64,000 nt of DNA. Origin: Cylicocyclus nassatus (lineage: Eukaryota; Nematoda; Chromadorea; Rhabditida; Strongylidae). This document shows, piece after piece, positions 44,160 to 57,454 of this stretch. Positions within the stretch are counted from its first letter, which is position 1, and each line of letters begins with the position of its first letter. The stretch is from NCBI GenBank assembly GCA_958299035.1, contig CATQJL010000001.1:76839594-76903593 (forward strand), in the 5' to 3' direction. The notes beneath the pieces are model-generated. The model was not told where the DNA came from, did not search any database, and saw only the letters and a program-made list of their open reading frames with translations. The translations under genes and the position numbers were made by a program.

Positions 44160-44879
44160 CAATGTCTAATTTGTGTATGCGTACGTGCACGTGTTTGATT
44201 GAAGTTCATTTCTAAGCAAAATTGGACCAAGCTTTGCGTATGTACACCTCGCTCGCCTAGATATCACTTACACTAGTCAATTTATTGTGATGTTTAAGCA
44301 AGCTTCAGGTCCTGTGCTGGAATTTGGTAGCAAAAGGCTGAGAGAGCATGCTACGATAGCAGCATGTTCAGTATATCACTACATATTAGGGAGAGGAAAA
44401 GATGAATGCTGATCACGAAAATGCTGTGCCTGATGATCAAGATCTCGGCCCACCCTTCACGTGCCCACATCCCACACCTAGCGATACGCTGATCATTGCC
44501 ATGGGCGTTCTCGATTTCATGCAACTAACTCTGTCAACAACTCTGTCAACTTTGTCAGCACTCGACGGCGAGCTATAATTTTTTTGACGTACATATGATA
44601 GACGATCGACAATGACACACATCATATGCCTCTCGTTTAGATGATGTATCTTAAAATTGCGAACGCTAACAACGGCATCGATGAATATCAATTTTATCTT
44701 GCAAACTTTGAGCTAAGGGACTGGGAACTGACACAGGTTTGAGTTAGTACACTGATCACAAAAACATAATGGGATAGGAACTGGCATACATAAACGGACC
44801 GGAACAGGAGAATGCTGTACAGAAATAGGAGAATATTTATTATAGAGTGGACAGGAAGGCGGAGCCGGGTGTGTCACCT
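44160..44879 (+). mobile_element. Helitron/Helentron-like element, diverged
   Basis: The 5' part has AATGTCTAATTTGTGTATGC and AAAATTGGACCAAGCTTTGC; the middle has ACTTTGAGCTAAGGGACTGG; the end has GGCGGAGCCGGGTGTGTCAC. The order is as in the 6861 copy. The 84-codon minus frame 44437-44691 lies within it. Confidence 0.5.
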
Positions 44880-45300
44880 TGTAGCAAATAAAGCAACAAC
44901 AAACTTAGTAAATGAGCTGATTTACCAAGTATATTACGTCAATGTCAACAACAAAAATCGCGACATATCGTGATCCCGATGAAGTAGCGCACAAAGTGAC
45001 AATGCTGTTGGCTGCGTGGGGCATTTATCTGTTTTTGATCCTTTTGCATGAACATTCCTGTGGCGATGAAAGTGGCATTTCCGCTAAAAAGGGGTCGCTC
45101 TTTCACAAAAAAAAACTGATGAAGGATCAGTCGATTGTATCGGATTATAACCAAAAGCGCAAACCACCCCCGCGCTCCAACGTCATGCAATGCTACTTAC
45201 ATGCGATTCAGTCTGCATAAAATCAGAGTGACGGATACAAAAAAGGCAATAAAGTTGTTGGTTACAGATGAAGACTGGGTCAACGGATCTATCTAATTTG
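44880..45300. other. Short repeat-derived stretch, no supported gene
   Basis: TGAACATTCCTGTGGCGATG and neighbouring words recur in altered form at about 34935 and 17570. The 92-codon plus frame 44942-45220 is therefore probably repeat sequence. Confidence 0.3.
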
Positions 45301-45301
45301 C

Positions 45302-48300
45302 TTATCCAACAAGGAATGACAAAGCATTTCCTACGAGCCCTCCTCCAGCAGCCCACGGTGATCCGGTCCCATACATCATTGACCCATACAACTAAAATCC
45401 TTAGCTCAAGCAGCGATTTGTAAAACGTCAGATAAAAACATGGTTTGCATTAGATTGTAATTTATGCAACTATTTTTTTAGTTTAACCTATTTTCATGAG
45501 TATATTACGCTTTTTTAGACTCAACCAGCCTGAAAAAGTCAGAAAATTGCTAACAGGGGCTTTCCTTGCTCCTTACTTGAAAGATTTGTGTCAAAGAATG
45601 TTTATTCGCGGAATCGCAGTGGTGCGGCTGAGCTGCTTGCTTGGAAGAAAAGCGTCTTGTACTCATGAAGTTAGGGTAACCTTTTTTAGGTTCAAACGTT
45701 TGTTTGAAATACAATAGAAAAATTAAAATGTGCGCTTTACAAATTTATTTGAACGAAAAAATTTTTGTTGGCATGTGAAACGATACAAGGAACTGAAAAG
45801 AAACACCCAAAAAGTGCCGATTCAATCGCTATCTGCTAAGCGTTCAATCTAATCTGCATTTATCCCTATTCTCAATTTCATAGCTATCCTTTCTAGCGAA
45901 GAGAATTTTAGGTAAATGGATATGTCAACAAGTCAAGTATCATCGAAGCTTTCGATTTTTTCTAACAAGAAAACCATCCCAACTTAAGGTGGCGAATGAG
46001 CCGCACATCACTGAATGCGTCTTGATGAGCTGATTCCAAATCTACTTCCGTATCTGCGATGCCGTTATTTGGATATAGTTATGAAAGGTTAAAAATGTGA
46101 AGTCATTGGGGTTTTAATGGATGATTTGCTTCAAAATCAACTTGGATGTGCACAACTAGCATAACATTGAGTCTACTAATTTCAAGGAATGCTCACATTC
46201 AAAAGAAACACAAATAAGTGTTTTTGAACAGCTAAAAAGCAACTATAGTTCTTTGGTAAAAGCTATGAGCAATGAAAAGTTCAAATTTGGCAAATATACA
46301 CCGTCATACCTCGAAAATTAGTTGTTCAAAAACACTCATTTTGTTTCTTTAAAATGTGAGAACCCCTTGAAATCAGTACACTCAATTTCATGTTAGTCGT
46401 ACACTCCCAAGTTGGATTTTGAAGCATATTATGCAATAAAACCCCAATAACTTAATATTCTCAACCGCTCACAACCTTTGCAGATAACGGCATCGCAGAT
46501 ATGGAAGGTAGATATGAAATCAGCTCATCAAGGCATCCAATGATTTGCGGTTTCTTCCAATTCGCCACCTTAAGTTGGGATCGTTCCCTTGTATGACAAC
46601 TCTTTTGCATGAAATATTATGTAAAATATAGGGTGTCCCAAAAGTAAGCACACACTTTTCAATGTTAATATCTCTCTTCCCATTATGTATTTTTCCGCCA
46701 TTCAAGCACCATTCGGTAGAGAAGGCTTCAGCGTAACCTGACAGTTATGAGCGAATCACCGATCTCTCTTCGTTACTGTAGGGTTACTGTGGGAACCTCG
46801 CTAAAGATTTTAGGGAATTGGAGGATATTTTGCCTAGGAACAAAAACAAAGAAGCAGAAAACCCCGATACTATGTTAATGGAAGCTGCTGATTTCGAATT
46901 CAAAACTTCCACTTCACTCTAATGCTTCTTTTCAAAGTTAGCCCACGTAAACCGTGAAATCGAATTTCCAGCATTTGTCAGAAATGTGATTACACCGTCA
47001 AAAAAGCTAAAAACACTCATAAAAAGTTGTGTAGTGGAATCAGCGTGCCCGAAAACCCTAGCACATGATTTTTCAAATTATTTGAAAAAATTTTGTCAGA
47101 TGGCATATTTCACAACGGTTCCGACTGCTGGAAGTTCTTACTATAATCTTACAGTAACGAAAAAGAACGGTGATTTGCTCGTAACTGTCAGGTTAAGTTG
47201 AAGCCTCCTCTACAGAATGGTACTTGAATGGCAGAAAAAAGACAAAATAGGAAGAGAGATATTAACGATAAAGTGTGTACTTACTTTGGGGACACCCGGT
47301 GTTTGACATGATATAGAGCATATCAGATAATTTGTGGTTTGGTGAACACCTCCAAAACAAATTCTCCAAATTTGATGGAATGCACCAACCAGTGTGTGTT
47401 TTATGGCTTATATTAGGTCAGTCCGAAAGTTCGTGGGTTTTCCAGACCCATGCTCGAACCAGGGTTAAAATAATGATAGACAGAGGCTCTAAATAAAGTC
47501 AATACAGATTTTTCTCTTTCTAAAACTTATGCTTTTGTTCAGATTCCTTTGATGTCCGCTCCAATAATCGTCAGAATCTCCAACCTGTGGCTTCTACTTT
47601 TTTTTTGCTATTTTTTGGAATTTCCACTTTTACATTTTGGACTAGCTTTGATAACAGTTTGATAGAGAACCAATACAATACATTTTATGGTTGCTAGCTC
47701 AAAATTTTAGAAAAATTTTGTTGTGATGCTATCAAGTTCCATGTTTGGGCATGCCAATCCTCACAGAACAATGCGCGTAGAGCAACCAAGGTGTCATTCG
47801 ATGCAGCTATTTCTTCTTATTCTGCTAGACTTTTTTCTTCCTAATTTATAGGATATTTGAGGACAAAATCAGTATAATTCTTGTTCTCGGATCCGTCCCA
47901 AGCTGTATTCAGGATATTCGTAATCTAATATTTCAAACCGCTAAAGGCAGCTGCTAGCGTTTTGTGATAAGTTGCATTTGGAAGCTCCAAGGAGCTCCGA
48001 AGATTTATCAGTGTGTGAAGCACTTATGTATTTTACGACTTGATTTTTTTGTATTTTACGATTATCTTACGACGCAAAAATGAAGGCCTTGAGAATTTAT
48101 TTCAAAAAATACTGGAAGGCTAATTGAAGCCCGGTTAAAGTAGTTCATCATAATGCGCTTTGTTTATTCTTCTCAACTTTTATGGAATCTAGTCCAAACG
48201 TTGAAGAATGGAAAATTTAAAAAATAGCCAAACCAGGGCTCGGCACGAGCTGGTACCAGGGAATTTTCAAAGCGAAGTCCTCCTTGATTTTCGCAAAGTT

Positions 48301-50588
48301 TTACGAACTTCCCCTTGACCCTGAACCTAAACGTGAAAAAACCCCCAAAAAAACAAAACGTGTCGACTAGAAAAAACGTTCCAATTTGTCGACAAAAGCG
48401 ATATTCCCTTTGCTTTTTGTCCCAAAAAACGATATCCAGCTTGCCCCGTGCCAGCTGGTGGCAGGCCCTGAGCCAAACTTAAGAGCTGAAAACCATGGGC
48501 TGGAGATTCTGAAAGGTAATCGAGCGGCTATCAAACGAATCTGAACCAAGACATAGCTATCAAGGAGAGAAGGAAAATCCATATTGAAGGATATTTAGGA
48601 CCATTGACTACTATCATTTTACGTGATTAGAGCATGAGTTTAAAAAACGGCACGAACTCTTGGACCGAACTAACATATTTCATTATTGATATGCATTTTG
48701 TGATTGAGCTGATGCGTTTCAACCTTATAATCTTGTATCACGATTCCATTCCTTTGTTTCACTAAGCTAAGCAGGGGATGGTCAGAGCGATTTTCGACTT
48801 CCACGTTTTTGTCTAGGGCCTTCTCATGTTCCTTATTCCGAATATGAAGTCAAGAATGCGCGAAAACCCCGGCAATCCCCTTCTAGGAACCCACAAGCCG
48901 GCTTTCCGGAATGGTGATTGGATGGGCGCGCACAAATGGACGGGCATGGACGGGAGTCCGCGTGCATCTTCGCTATTCCGAAGCGATTTCCTCGCTTCCA
49001 AAGCGGCATTTTGCGCCGTTACTTGGGCACTGCATTGATAGGGGACCCTACTATTATATGCTGCCAAAAGCACAACGCTCTCAACCTAAGGTGGACGGTG
49101 CCTTTAACTCAGCCATACCAAACATGCTATATATCGCAATCGCCTTGAAGCGCTGATCACAAATATATGTTTATTATCCGCCAAGCGACTGTCTGGAAGG
49201 AGTTACAAGTGTTTGAATGTTCAATTTGCCAAGTGTTCTGTGGCGCATGTTTCACAAAATACGCTTTAAAAACACTTATTCAGGCTTTTTTCCCATAATG
49301 ATAAGATATCTATTATTTATTTATTACACTAATTTCACGCGTATAAGGCGCACTTTTTTGATTTTTCAAACGAGCCGCTCAGCCGCTTCACTGCATTTCG
49401 GAAAGAGATCTTTATACCGCACGATTCTCTCAAGCAATATACAGCACGTTATAGGGTCCTTTGGTTGTAAAGTCCATTGGCGTGTCTGGGCTGGTAGATT
49501 TTGAAAAAAAAACCCCTCGCCTTATGCGCGTGAAATTAAGGTATATTTATTTTATATGTAGATTATCTGCTTAGTAATAAATCATATAACATCATGGCAT
49601 CTCTATCCGTTGCTACATGGCAATTATATATTTGTGGCTAAACAGCAAAGTCGAGATTGCTAGCTTACTGGATATCCGCCAAAACCATATCCTCCATATC
49701 CTCCATATCCCATGCCGCCCATCATTCCATATCCACTCATTGGCCACCCAAATCCCATGCCACCCATAGGCATCATCATACCTGCAAAACATTCCTAGCG
49801 AATGAAGTTTCTATAAGAAACTCTGTTTCGTAGCCTACGCTTTGATTCAAAGATAAAGCCTGCTGCAGCGCTTAAGCTTTTTGAAAATCAATTATTTACC
49901 GTTTTTCACATTAACCTCACTTTCCATAGTACTTACTCTCCTCATTTTTGAATGAAAACCCGATCGGTTTGAGATGTGAATAAAAGTGTGCAACTTCAGA
50001 CAATATCTACGACAGAGAATACAAATTCGAAACAACACTACACTTTTTTCTTTCTCTGTTCTTACAATAAAAGCATAGTCGCTGGCAAATTGAAATGTTT
50101 ATCATCAGCAGCGCCTTTGAATACTGTTTCATATCTGCTTTTCTAGGCTTTTCGTTATACTGACTACAAAAAGAAAATTTACCCTCTAAACAGAGGAATC
50201 AAAATTAACGTTTTTTGTCAGAAGTATTCACTGGTTATCTCACAGGTTGCGCTTTAAATCGCTTATAGGCACCTTTTCACAATTTGCCAGTGCGACGTGA
50301 TAACCCTTGCCGTGAACAGCATTGATTGAGATTGTAAGTAAACCACCACTTGTCTATGTTTATTTTTTTCAATCTGCTTTTTTACTTCTCCACTGTGCCT
50401 TTTATGAGGAGCTAGCTCTATCGATCAAACTTTCCATGAATAAAACTCAACAACGAAGTTTGACATCGTGTCTTTTTGGAACTTTTAGGTGGAATAACTT
50501 AGTTGTGAATAATCTCACTCAATTACTTACCTCCATAAAACGCGAAACCTAAAGTCGGAAGTATTAAAAGTTGAATTATCCGAAACAT
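45302..50588 (-). CDS. GSPWAAGGG-family Gly/Tyr/Met-rich secreted peptide (86 aa, three exons)
   Basis: Exon 1 (50531-50588) starts 12 nt after CTTTTTGCAG (50601-50610, probable trans-splice site) and encodes MFRIIQLLILPTLGFAFYG, a clear signal peptide; donor GGAG|GTAAGTAATT, phase 1. Exon 2 (49669-49781) follows GTTTTGCAG, completes the Gly codon and encodes a Met/Gly start (MMMPMGGMGFGWPMSG) and a GYGGYGGYGFGGYP tail; donor CCA|GTAAGC, phase 0. Exon 3 (45302-45391) follows AAGGATTTTAG and encodes LYGSMMYGTGSPWAAGGGL, then VGNALSFLVG and TAA. Total coding length is 261 nt. The 4.3 kb second intron holds four MITEs. If intron 2 is not spliced, translation ends after two more codons (VS). YGGYG-rich secreted peptides are known in nematode epidermal defence; similarity to those is compositional only. 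Function unproven. Confidence 0.75.
45963..46593. mobile_element. Palindromic MITE (ACAAGGGA family) in intron 2
   Basis: The ends TAACAAGAAAACCATCCCAA and TTGGGATCGTTCCCTTGTA share the CCCAACTTAAGGTGGCGAAT block. Arms of about 280 bp meet near 46280 and contain GCTGATT(C/T)(C/A)A-ATCTAC-TTCC. Confidence 0.8.
46631..47297. mobile_element. MITE with GGGTGTCCCAAAAGTAAG ends
   Basis: The left end GGGTGTCCCAAAAGTAAGCA and right end TACTTACTTTGGGGACACCC are inverted; TTCAATGTTAATATCTCTCT is mirrored at 47255-47275. The form is typical of Tc1/mariner-derived MITEs. The 71-codon frame 46986-47201 is interior repeat sequence. Confidence 0.8.
47413..48673. mobile_element. Diverged mariner-type MITE
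   Basis: The left end is TTAGGTCAGTCCGAAAGTTC; the right end is a worn complement (GAACTCTTGGACCGAACTAA). Interior stretches at 47630-47700 match the 14510-15529 element. It lies in intron 2 of the 45302-50588 gene. Confidence 0.6.
49329..49540. mobile_element. Small MITE with CTAATTTCACGCG(T/C)ATAAGGCG ends
   Basis: Inverted ends of about 25 bp run into A/T tracts (TTTTTGATTTTTCAAA and TTTTGAAAAAAAAA). It is only about 130 bp downstream of exon 2 of the peptide gene. A half-arm of the ACAAGGGA palindrome family lies just upstream at 49075-49205. Confidence 0.65.
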
Positions 50589-50619
50589 GTTCTCTTTCGT
50601 GGCAGATTTTCTGCAAAAA

Positions 50620-52390
50620 GTAAAAGATTTGCAGGTCCTTGTAAATAACCACGAAACAAAACGACAAAAAGGATGATAAAAGCAGTTGAACGGCAGTCAG
50701 TGCCTTCGTTCTATATTATAAAACCTTGGCGGCAAAAAAGGATGAAATACAATGGCAATATAGATAACTGCACCGCAGTTATAGGGCGAGTCAACGCGAC
50801 CACAATATTTGGAACTTTCTCGAGCACAAGAATGTAGTCGATAAGTTCACGTGCGAACAAAAATTTTAATCAATTATTTTTTGGTGCAAAAGTTCAAACT
50901 GAAGTCACATCTACGAGAACATCATCTATATTGACGGAGCAATGATGAATAGGGGTCGAGTTCCAAGTGTTGTAATCCTGGATAAAAAGCAGATTTCCGA
51001 AGTTGCGTTCTGTGATGTTTGCATAATCCACAAAGTATAATAGTTAGCTATTACACTACTGTTCTACTTCCTAAGTTTCAGTTTTGGCGCCGTTAAAGGG
51101 GTGTTTTAGTTTTCTTTACCTGTCAGATGAAAAAAGGAGAGGTGATCAATTGACTGATATCTTTGCGCTCAGAGATACGAGATATGAAAAGATGCCATAG
51201 CACAAAAAAACTTTGCTGTACCTTACTTTATAAATGTTAGCTTCTTACTTTCCATCGAGAGCAACGCAATTCTTTAGAATTGTGAGCGAGATCTTTTGTT
51301 ACAGGCTGCGAAAAGGTAATCAGTCTCCAAAATAGAAAACAGAGGCAGTAATCAAAGAACGCCCAGACATCGTAATCATTAATCGGTCAAACTCTCTAAT
51401 TTTTGAATGAGCGAGTTTTCACACTCAAATTGTTACAGTTCAACTAAACATCCATCAATCGAAAAACAAACACGTGCTGAATGATTGATCATCTGTTTCT
51501 CAATCACATAAAACAATTGCTTGTGCGACATACAGAACATGTTGGGACGTACGAAGTTATTTACTGGACTTGATTTTTGTCAAAAGATACAAGGTAAAAG
51601 AAGGATTTCAGTTTTAGTTGACAGAGCAGCAAATCAATCAAAAGAGAGAACGAGAAGTCACGACGTTGGTGTTATGAAGTTAAGAAATTTCTTGGCAACT
51701 CTTTTGACACATTAGCGAAAAATTGAAGTAGTAATGAGATGATTATGAAAAATTCGCATGGGTGAACATATATTTGATGAATGACAAACGAACCTCAAAG
51801 ATGATAGTTGCTCAAGCCTCCGTTCCCTTGAAAAGTGAAGGTATTGAAGCAAAGATTATATGCTCAGCGGACTATATTTCTTCAGAAAAAACCTTTAGTC
51901 TGAACTGAGCTCTACGCCACCTAGTGTTAAAATGTACGCAAATATTTTTTTTTTGAAGAACCCGAGATGCTTTACAATTTATTGAAGTTACATTTGAAAC
52001 AATCGGTTAATAAAAGTTGATGGAAGAATAGATAAGTAGGAAATTTGAGAAGCTCGGAATGAGAGGGTAGAATCAATTATGAAGAACCCTTTCGTGAAAG
52101 CATGAAAACAAAATTAAACTGCATGCCTATCATGAGGACGACTTTTTACCTGTATCTAAAATGTTCGATGAACACGGAAGAGGTTTCACGAAAAGACTTG
52201 ACGAGAAAAGAAGGAAGTTCCCGCCTCCAATTCTTTCAAGGAAACCACATAATAAAGGTCACCTGCTAAACACAGTCTTGGTTTAAAACATGAATGGGTC
52301 ATAATGAGTCAAAATATGGTGTTCGATGGGGGCATCAGTAGAAATACGGCATTACCCTTTTGCTGGTACGGCAACCTCTAAGCAAGTGCT
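50620..52390. other. No supported gene or repeat
   Basis: Upstream flank of the three-exon peptide gene. The plus frame 51521-51715 meets an AG|AACATG and a CAAG|GTAAAAG, but lacks a signal peptide or known motif. No inverted-repeat element was seen. Confidence 0.3.
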
Positions 52391-52405
52391 TGAATATAAT
52401 TGAAG

Positions 52406-53132
<727 letters not shown>

Positions 53133-53139
53133 AAAAGAT

Positions 53140-54700
53140 TGCCACAGCTTGGACTCCTTGATCGCATTTGAGTTTCGGCAGATTTTTGACCGTCGCTCAT
53201 TGTTATGTACCAAATCCTATGCCACCTGAACATTGCATTAGTTTTCACCGCGCAGCTCAACCCATTTTGAATTTTAAGCGTAACTTCGTATGATTTGTGT
53301 TGTTACAGGAAAGCATTAGCCTTATACGCTCAGACCAAGTCGTTGGCCAGTCTTCGTCGACTTTGAACGACAGTGAGGGAAGACGATATGCAAACGACGC
53401 ATGAGTGAGAGCGCACCTATATGTACACTTTGCCTTGAAAAACCCATGCCAAAAGCATTCAAAAAACATATATAGCTTACCAACATGGTCGAAAGTTGTT
53501 ACCACGTCGCACTGAAGTTTCCAGTCGAATTTCTGTGCTCGAAAAACCGAAAGAGGTCACGAGATACATGAATTTTCATGCGACTTTAGAACTGACAAGC
53601 ATCTAACTTAGGCTGCCTTTACAAAAAAAGAAAAATACCATTAAAATCAGCTCAAAATGCTGATCCTAAATGCGCTAATCCTGCCTGTGGCTTATCGATG
53701 TAAAGCATGTTATTGATTTCGTGCTCGAATGTCGATAAACCTTGTCGGTTGACTTTTCTCGACAGAACTAGCAGTGGCTGGAGCACACGTTAGCTGTTTC
53801 GATTTCACATCCATGTTTCGATTTCACATCCATCTTGTGTTTTCCCTTTTTTCTCTGAAAAATTGAGATTTGATTGGATATTAAGATAATATTTTTTCAA
53901 AAGCTTCTTGTATAAAATAAGAGTCCCTTTCGGTTTGATTGTAAGGTGTAGACAGTGTCCCAAGTCAAAATTGAGCCTTCCGAGAAGCCAATAGGCATTT
54001 GTTTACTGAAATGTCCACTTTTTTTGAAGTTTTTAGCCACTCTAGTTTCTACATCTACGAAGAGAAATGTTTTAAGAATGCTGTTGCTTTTTGATTTCTC
54101 TGCGTATACTTATTACAACCTATCCATTAGTGCAAGTTCGGAATATGCATCCATTGATTGAATTTGAGGTACTCATGGAGGCTGCCTGCGTTTCGTTCTT
54201 GCATACGTCTCTTTCGAGGTGAACCTAGGGGTTTCCACTTTACATTTTTCTCCTTTGTGAGCATAAATGTGCTCTACTGCTCATGAGTGAGGCGAGAAGC
54301 ATTAAGAAGTGCGCGTGCTTCGTGCGCGCAGCGGAAGTACCTATGGGAACCTGGCCGGGGTCCACACTATAGTTGTTTGGATTTCACATCCATCAACTTG
54401 CCAAACTTCTCCCGTAACCTTAACTTGGCATTAAGGCGAACAGAATCGCAAATGTTTCTCGACCTACTCACGATTCTCTTCTAAAGCGCGTTCGGCACCA
54501 AGCGTTCGCAACATTCTTCTTTACAGATACATTTTTTAAAGCAGAGAACAAATGATCTTGTTTGGACTAGAGTGCCGCTTTCAGAATACGCCGTTCTATT
54601 TATTACAATTGTCGGCTTTCTTTCGATAGTCCACACGTTTCGTGAAGATGTTTGTTCATAATAAACTTCGTGAAACGAAAACGTAGGCATCGGCGGCTTC
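53140..54700. other. No supported gene; MITE terminus at 54311-54371
   Basis: 54311-54371 ends CTGGCCGGGGTCCACACTAT, a terminus of the 40800-41430 MITE family. The word GATTTCACATCCAT occurs at about 53800, 53818 and 54377, flanking this segment. Nothing else supported. Confidence 0.4.
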
Positions 54701-57450
54701 ACAACCAGTGCTGCGCTGTAGCTGCGCTATGAGTGAGTATGATAGTCAGTGGATGCCCTTTATATGGTCATAGAAGATCTCTATCAAAATCCACATAGTG
54801 TTCGATAAGAGAACAGTTCACTGTTCATGGAAATGCCTTCATCTTTGCGGTTCATTTTTGTTGTTTTGGGCGCTATCCAAACGGCCTCCAACGTTTTGCG
54901 GGCTAATAACTCGGACTCGTGCGACAAGATCGTAACATGCACTGCATAATCTATGCACTAGAAAGGAAATAAGAATATCAACCAGCGACAAGTTAGGGGA
55001 GTTTGTGGTGATGGCGCGTAGCTTAGATATGGTCGTAACTGAATACCATTTGGATGATAGCACTCTGTACTGCACTTCTTCCGAGCAAGAGTTTGCGAAA
55101 CAAAGTCCTCGTTTGAACAAAGTGTGGGTAAACATAGCGAACTCTATAGGCTTACCTAAAGCTCTAATATCAAAACTTAAAATCGATTTACCCAAATATC
55201 CAGTCCTTTACGTGCTAATAAAGACACACAAACTCCTTGCGTCAAAATTGCTCTTAGAAAGTCCTTTAGGCTACAAAGTAAGACCCATAATAAGCAGCTG
55301 CGGTGGCCCAAATGATAGAATCTCTTGGCTATTAAACTTAATCTTAACACAGTTACTGAAGTTTGTGCCCTGCCCATCGTTCGAATACTAAAATGTTTTT
55401 GGAGCAGCTCAGTACACGCAGTTCGATGGAGAATGTGCGATAGAGACCTTTGATGTTACTTCTTGTACACAAATGTCTCCAACGAAAATGGTATGGAAGC
55501 CGTGTATGAGCTGCTTTCGAAACATCAATCTGCTCTCAATATGTATGTGTTCAGCATTAGTCAAATAATGACACTTTTGAAAGAATGCCTAAATTGCAGC
55601 ATATTCCGATGGTCAGGAAGGTATTACAAGCAGGTACGTGGCCTAGCGATGGGGCAAAGATTGGCTTTCGTCGTCGCAATTGTCTTCATGTCAAAGATCG
55701 AGAAACCCGTACTTGATCGTAATCCCCTTACTCTTTTGTCGATACATTGACGACTGCTGCATCATATGTCCAACTCAAAGTGAAATTGACATATGCTTCG
55801 ACATTCTGAACAGCCAATCCCCTAACATAAGATTCACGCGGGAAAATTGGCTGGCATTCCTAAACGTTCAAGTGTCTTTGTCTAACGGATATCATACGTA
55901 ACTAAATGGTTCCGCAAACCAGCTAGTAAAAATATATTAGGTTGGTGCAAAAATTCTGTCGTTTCATTCTCAAAAATTTGTAACTTTGCCAGATTTCAAC
56001 AGATTTGCTTGCTTGTAATTTTATTAGAAAGAATAGGTCCTCCGCTTTCAAACTCTGTTTTGTGGAGCTTCCGCTTCACACTGAGTGCAGAGATAAATGG
56101 AATCTTAGACCATGTAAACTTTGAGCATTTTGAGTTAGGTCACCAAAAATCTGGAATGCTGCTATGTTTTTTGACCTACCCTTTGCATCTGTATAAAGAT
56201 TGTGCTGTTTGGACGTCTCTGTGAGAAGTTATGATTTTCGCGAATGACAAATTAATTGATTTTATCGTTCTCCATATTAAACTCGATATTCATAACTTTT
56301 CGCAGAAACGTCCAAACAGCACAATTTTTTTACAGATGCAAAGGGTAGGTCAAAAAACATATGTACTGACAATTTCATTTTCCGCAGCATTCCAGATTTT
56401 TGGTGACCTAACTTAAAATGGTCAAAGTTTACATGGTCTTAGTTTTCATTTTTATTTCTGCACTCAGTGTGAAACAGAAGCTCCACAAAACAACGATTGA
56501 AAGCGGAGGACCTAATCTTTCTAATAAAATTACAAGCAGGCAATTGCGTTAAAAACTCGCGAAGTTACCAATTTTTGAAAATGAAACGACAGAACTTTTG
56601 CACCAACCTAATATTAATTCACTACCGCTTTGCGCATCCTTCGAGCATTAAACGGTCCGTGATAGGAAACATGTTCAAGACAGCAAAATCGGTTTCATCC
56701 ATTGTTGAACAGCGCAATGCATCGATTAACCTTGCCAAACAGATTGCGTATTCTAACGGCTATCCTGAAAAAGGTGCATTAAGGCATACCTGTAGGCGAG
56801 AAAGCAGACCGATCGAACTGAACCAAACAACAAAAATACCGTTTTGTGTTCCATTGTAACTGATGATTTCAGCAGAGCTATCAGAAAATCTTTGCTTCAA
56901 GCGGGCCTCAATGATTCCGTCTATAGATATCCCACCTACTAATCTCAAAAAACAACTTAGCCGCAATCGAGCATACGACAGAATCTGCACAACCGCTGGT
57001 TGTGTCATCTGCCCGTCTGGAAAACTAGGCGACTGCATGGAAATAGGAGGGTACATCTCATGTCAAAATTGCGGTGACCAATACATAGGAGAGACTGGCA
57101 GACCCTTGTGCACAAGAATCAGAGAGCATCTTGACGGCCTAAGAAAGTCCAAAATATCCACACCTTTAGGTGCACATTGAAGGCTATGTCATGAAAACCT
57201 ATACTTTCAAGTCACTGTTACGATCTTGTCGCGCGAGTCCGAGTTAATAGCCTGCAAAACGTTGGAGGCCTTTTGGATAGCGTCCAAAACACCAAAAATA
57301 AACCGCAAAGATGAAGGCATTGCCATAAACAGTGAATTGTTTTCTTATCAAATACTATGTGGATTTTGATGATCTTCTATGGCCAAATAAAGGGCATTGT
57401 TGACACTGACTATCATACTCACTCATGGCGCAGCTACAGCGCAGCACTGG
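54701..57450 (+). pseudogene. Penelope-like retroelement (RT plus GIY-YIG), frameshifted and split
   Basis: 55005-55391 encodes RT N-terminal motifs (VLYVLIKTHK; YKVRPIISSCGGPNDRIS). 55450-55500 encodes FDVTS/YTNVS (motif A) across a frame break. 55640-55670 is RGLAMGQRLAF (motif B) and 55736-55765 is CRYIDDCC (motif C), in another frame. A MITE then splits the element (55937-56611). 56637-56859 is the linker; 56863-57180 has a CTTAGCVICPS Cys cluster and a GIY-YIG nuclease (GGYISCQNC, QYIGETGRPLCTRIREHL). The outer parts, 54701-54985 and 57220-57450, are inverted copies of each other, the kind of complex flank known for Penelope-like elements. No intact protein remains. Confidence 0.88.
55937..56611. 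mobile_element. Mariner-type MITE inside the Penelope-like element
   Basis: The ends TTAGGTTGGTGCAAAAATTC and GAACTTTTGCACCAACCTAA are flanked by TA (55935-55936, 56612-56613). The TTAGGTTGGTGCAAAA start is a well-known mariner terminus. Arms mirror around 56270. 675 bp, non-coding. Confidence 0.92.
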
Positions 57451-57454
57451 TTGT

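Noticed and set aside
46986..47201. 71-codon frame in the GGGTGTCCC-ended MITE
   Set aside because: Too short for a transposase and without catalytic motifs; interior of a non-autonomous element.
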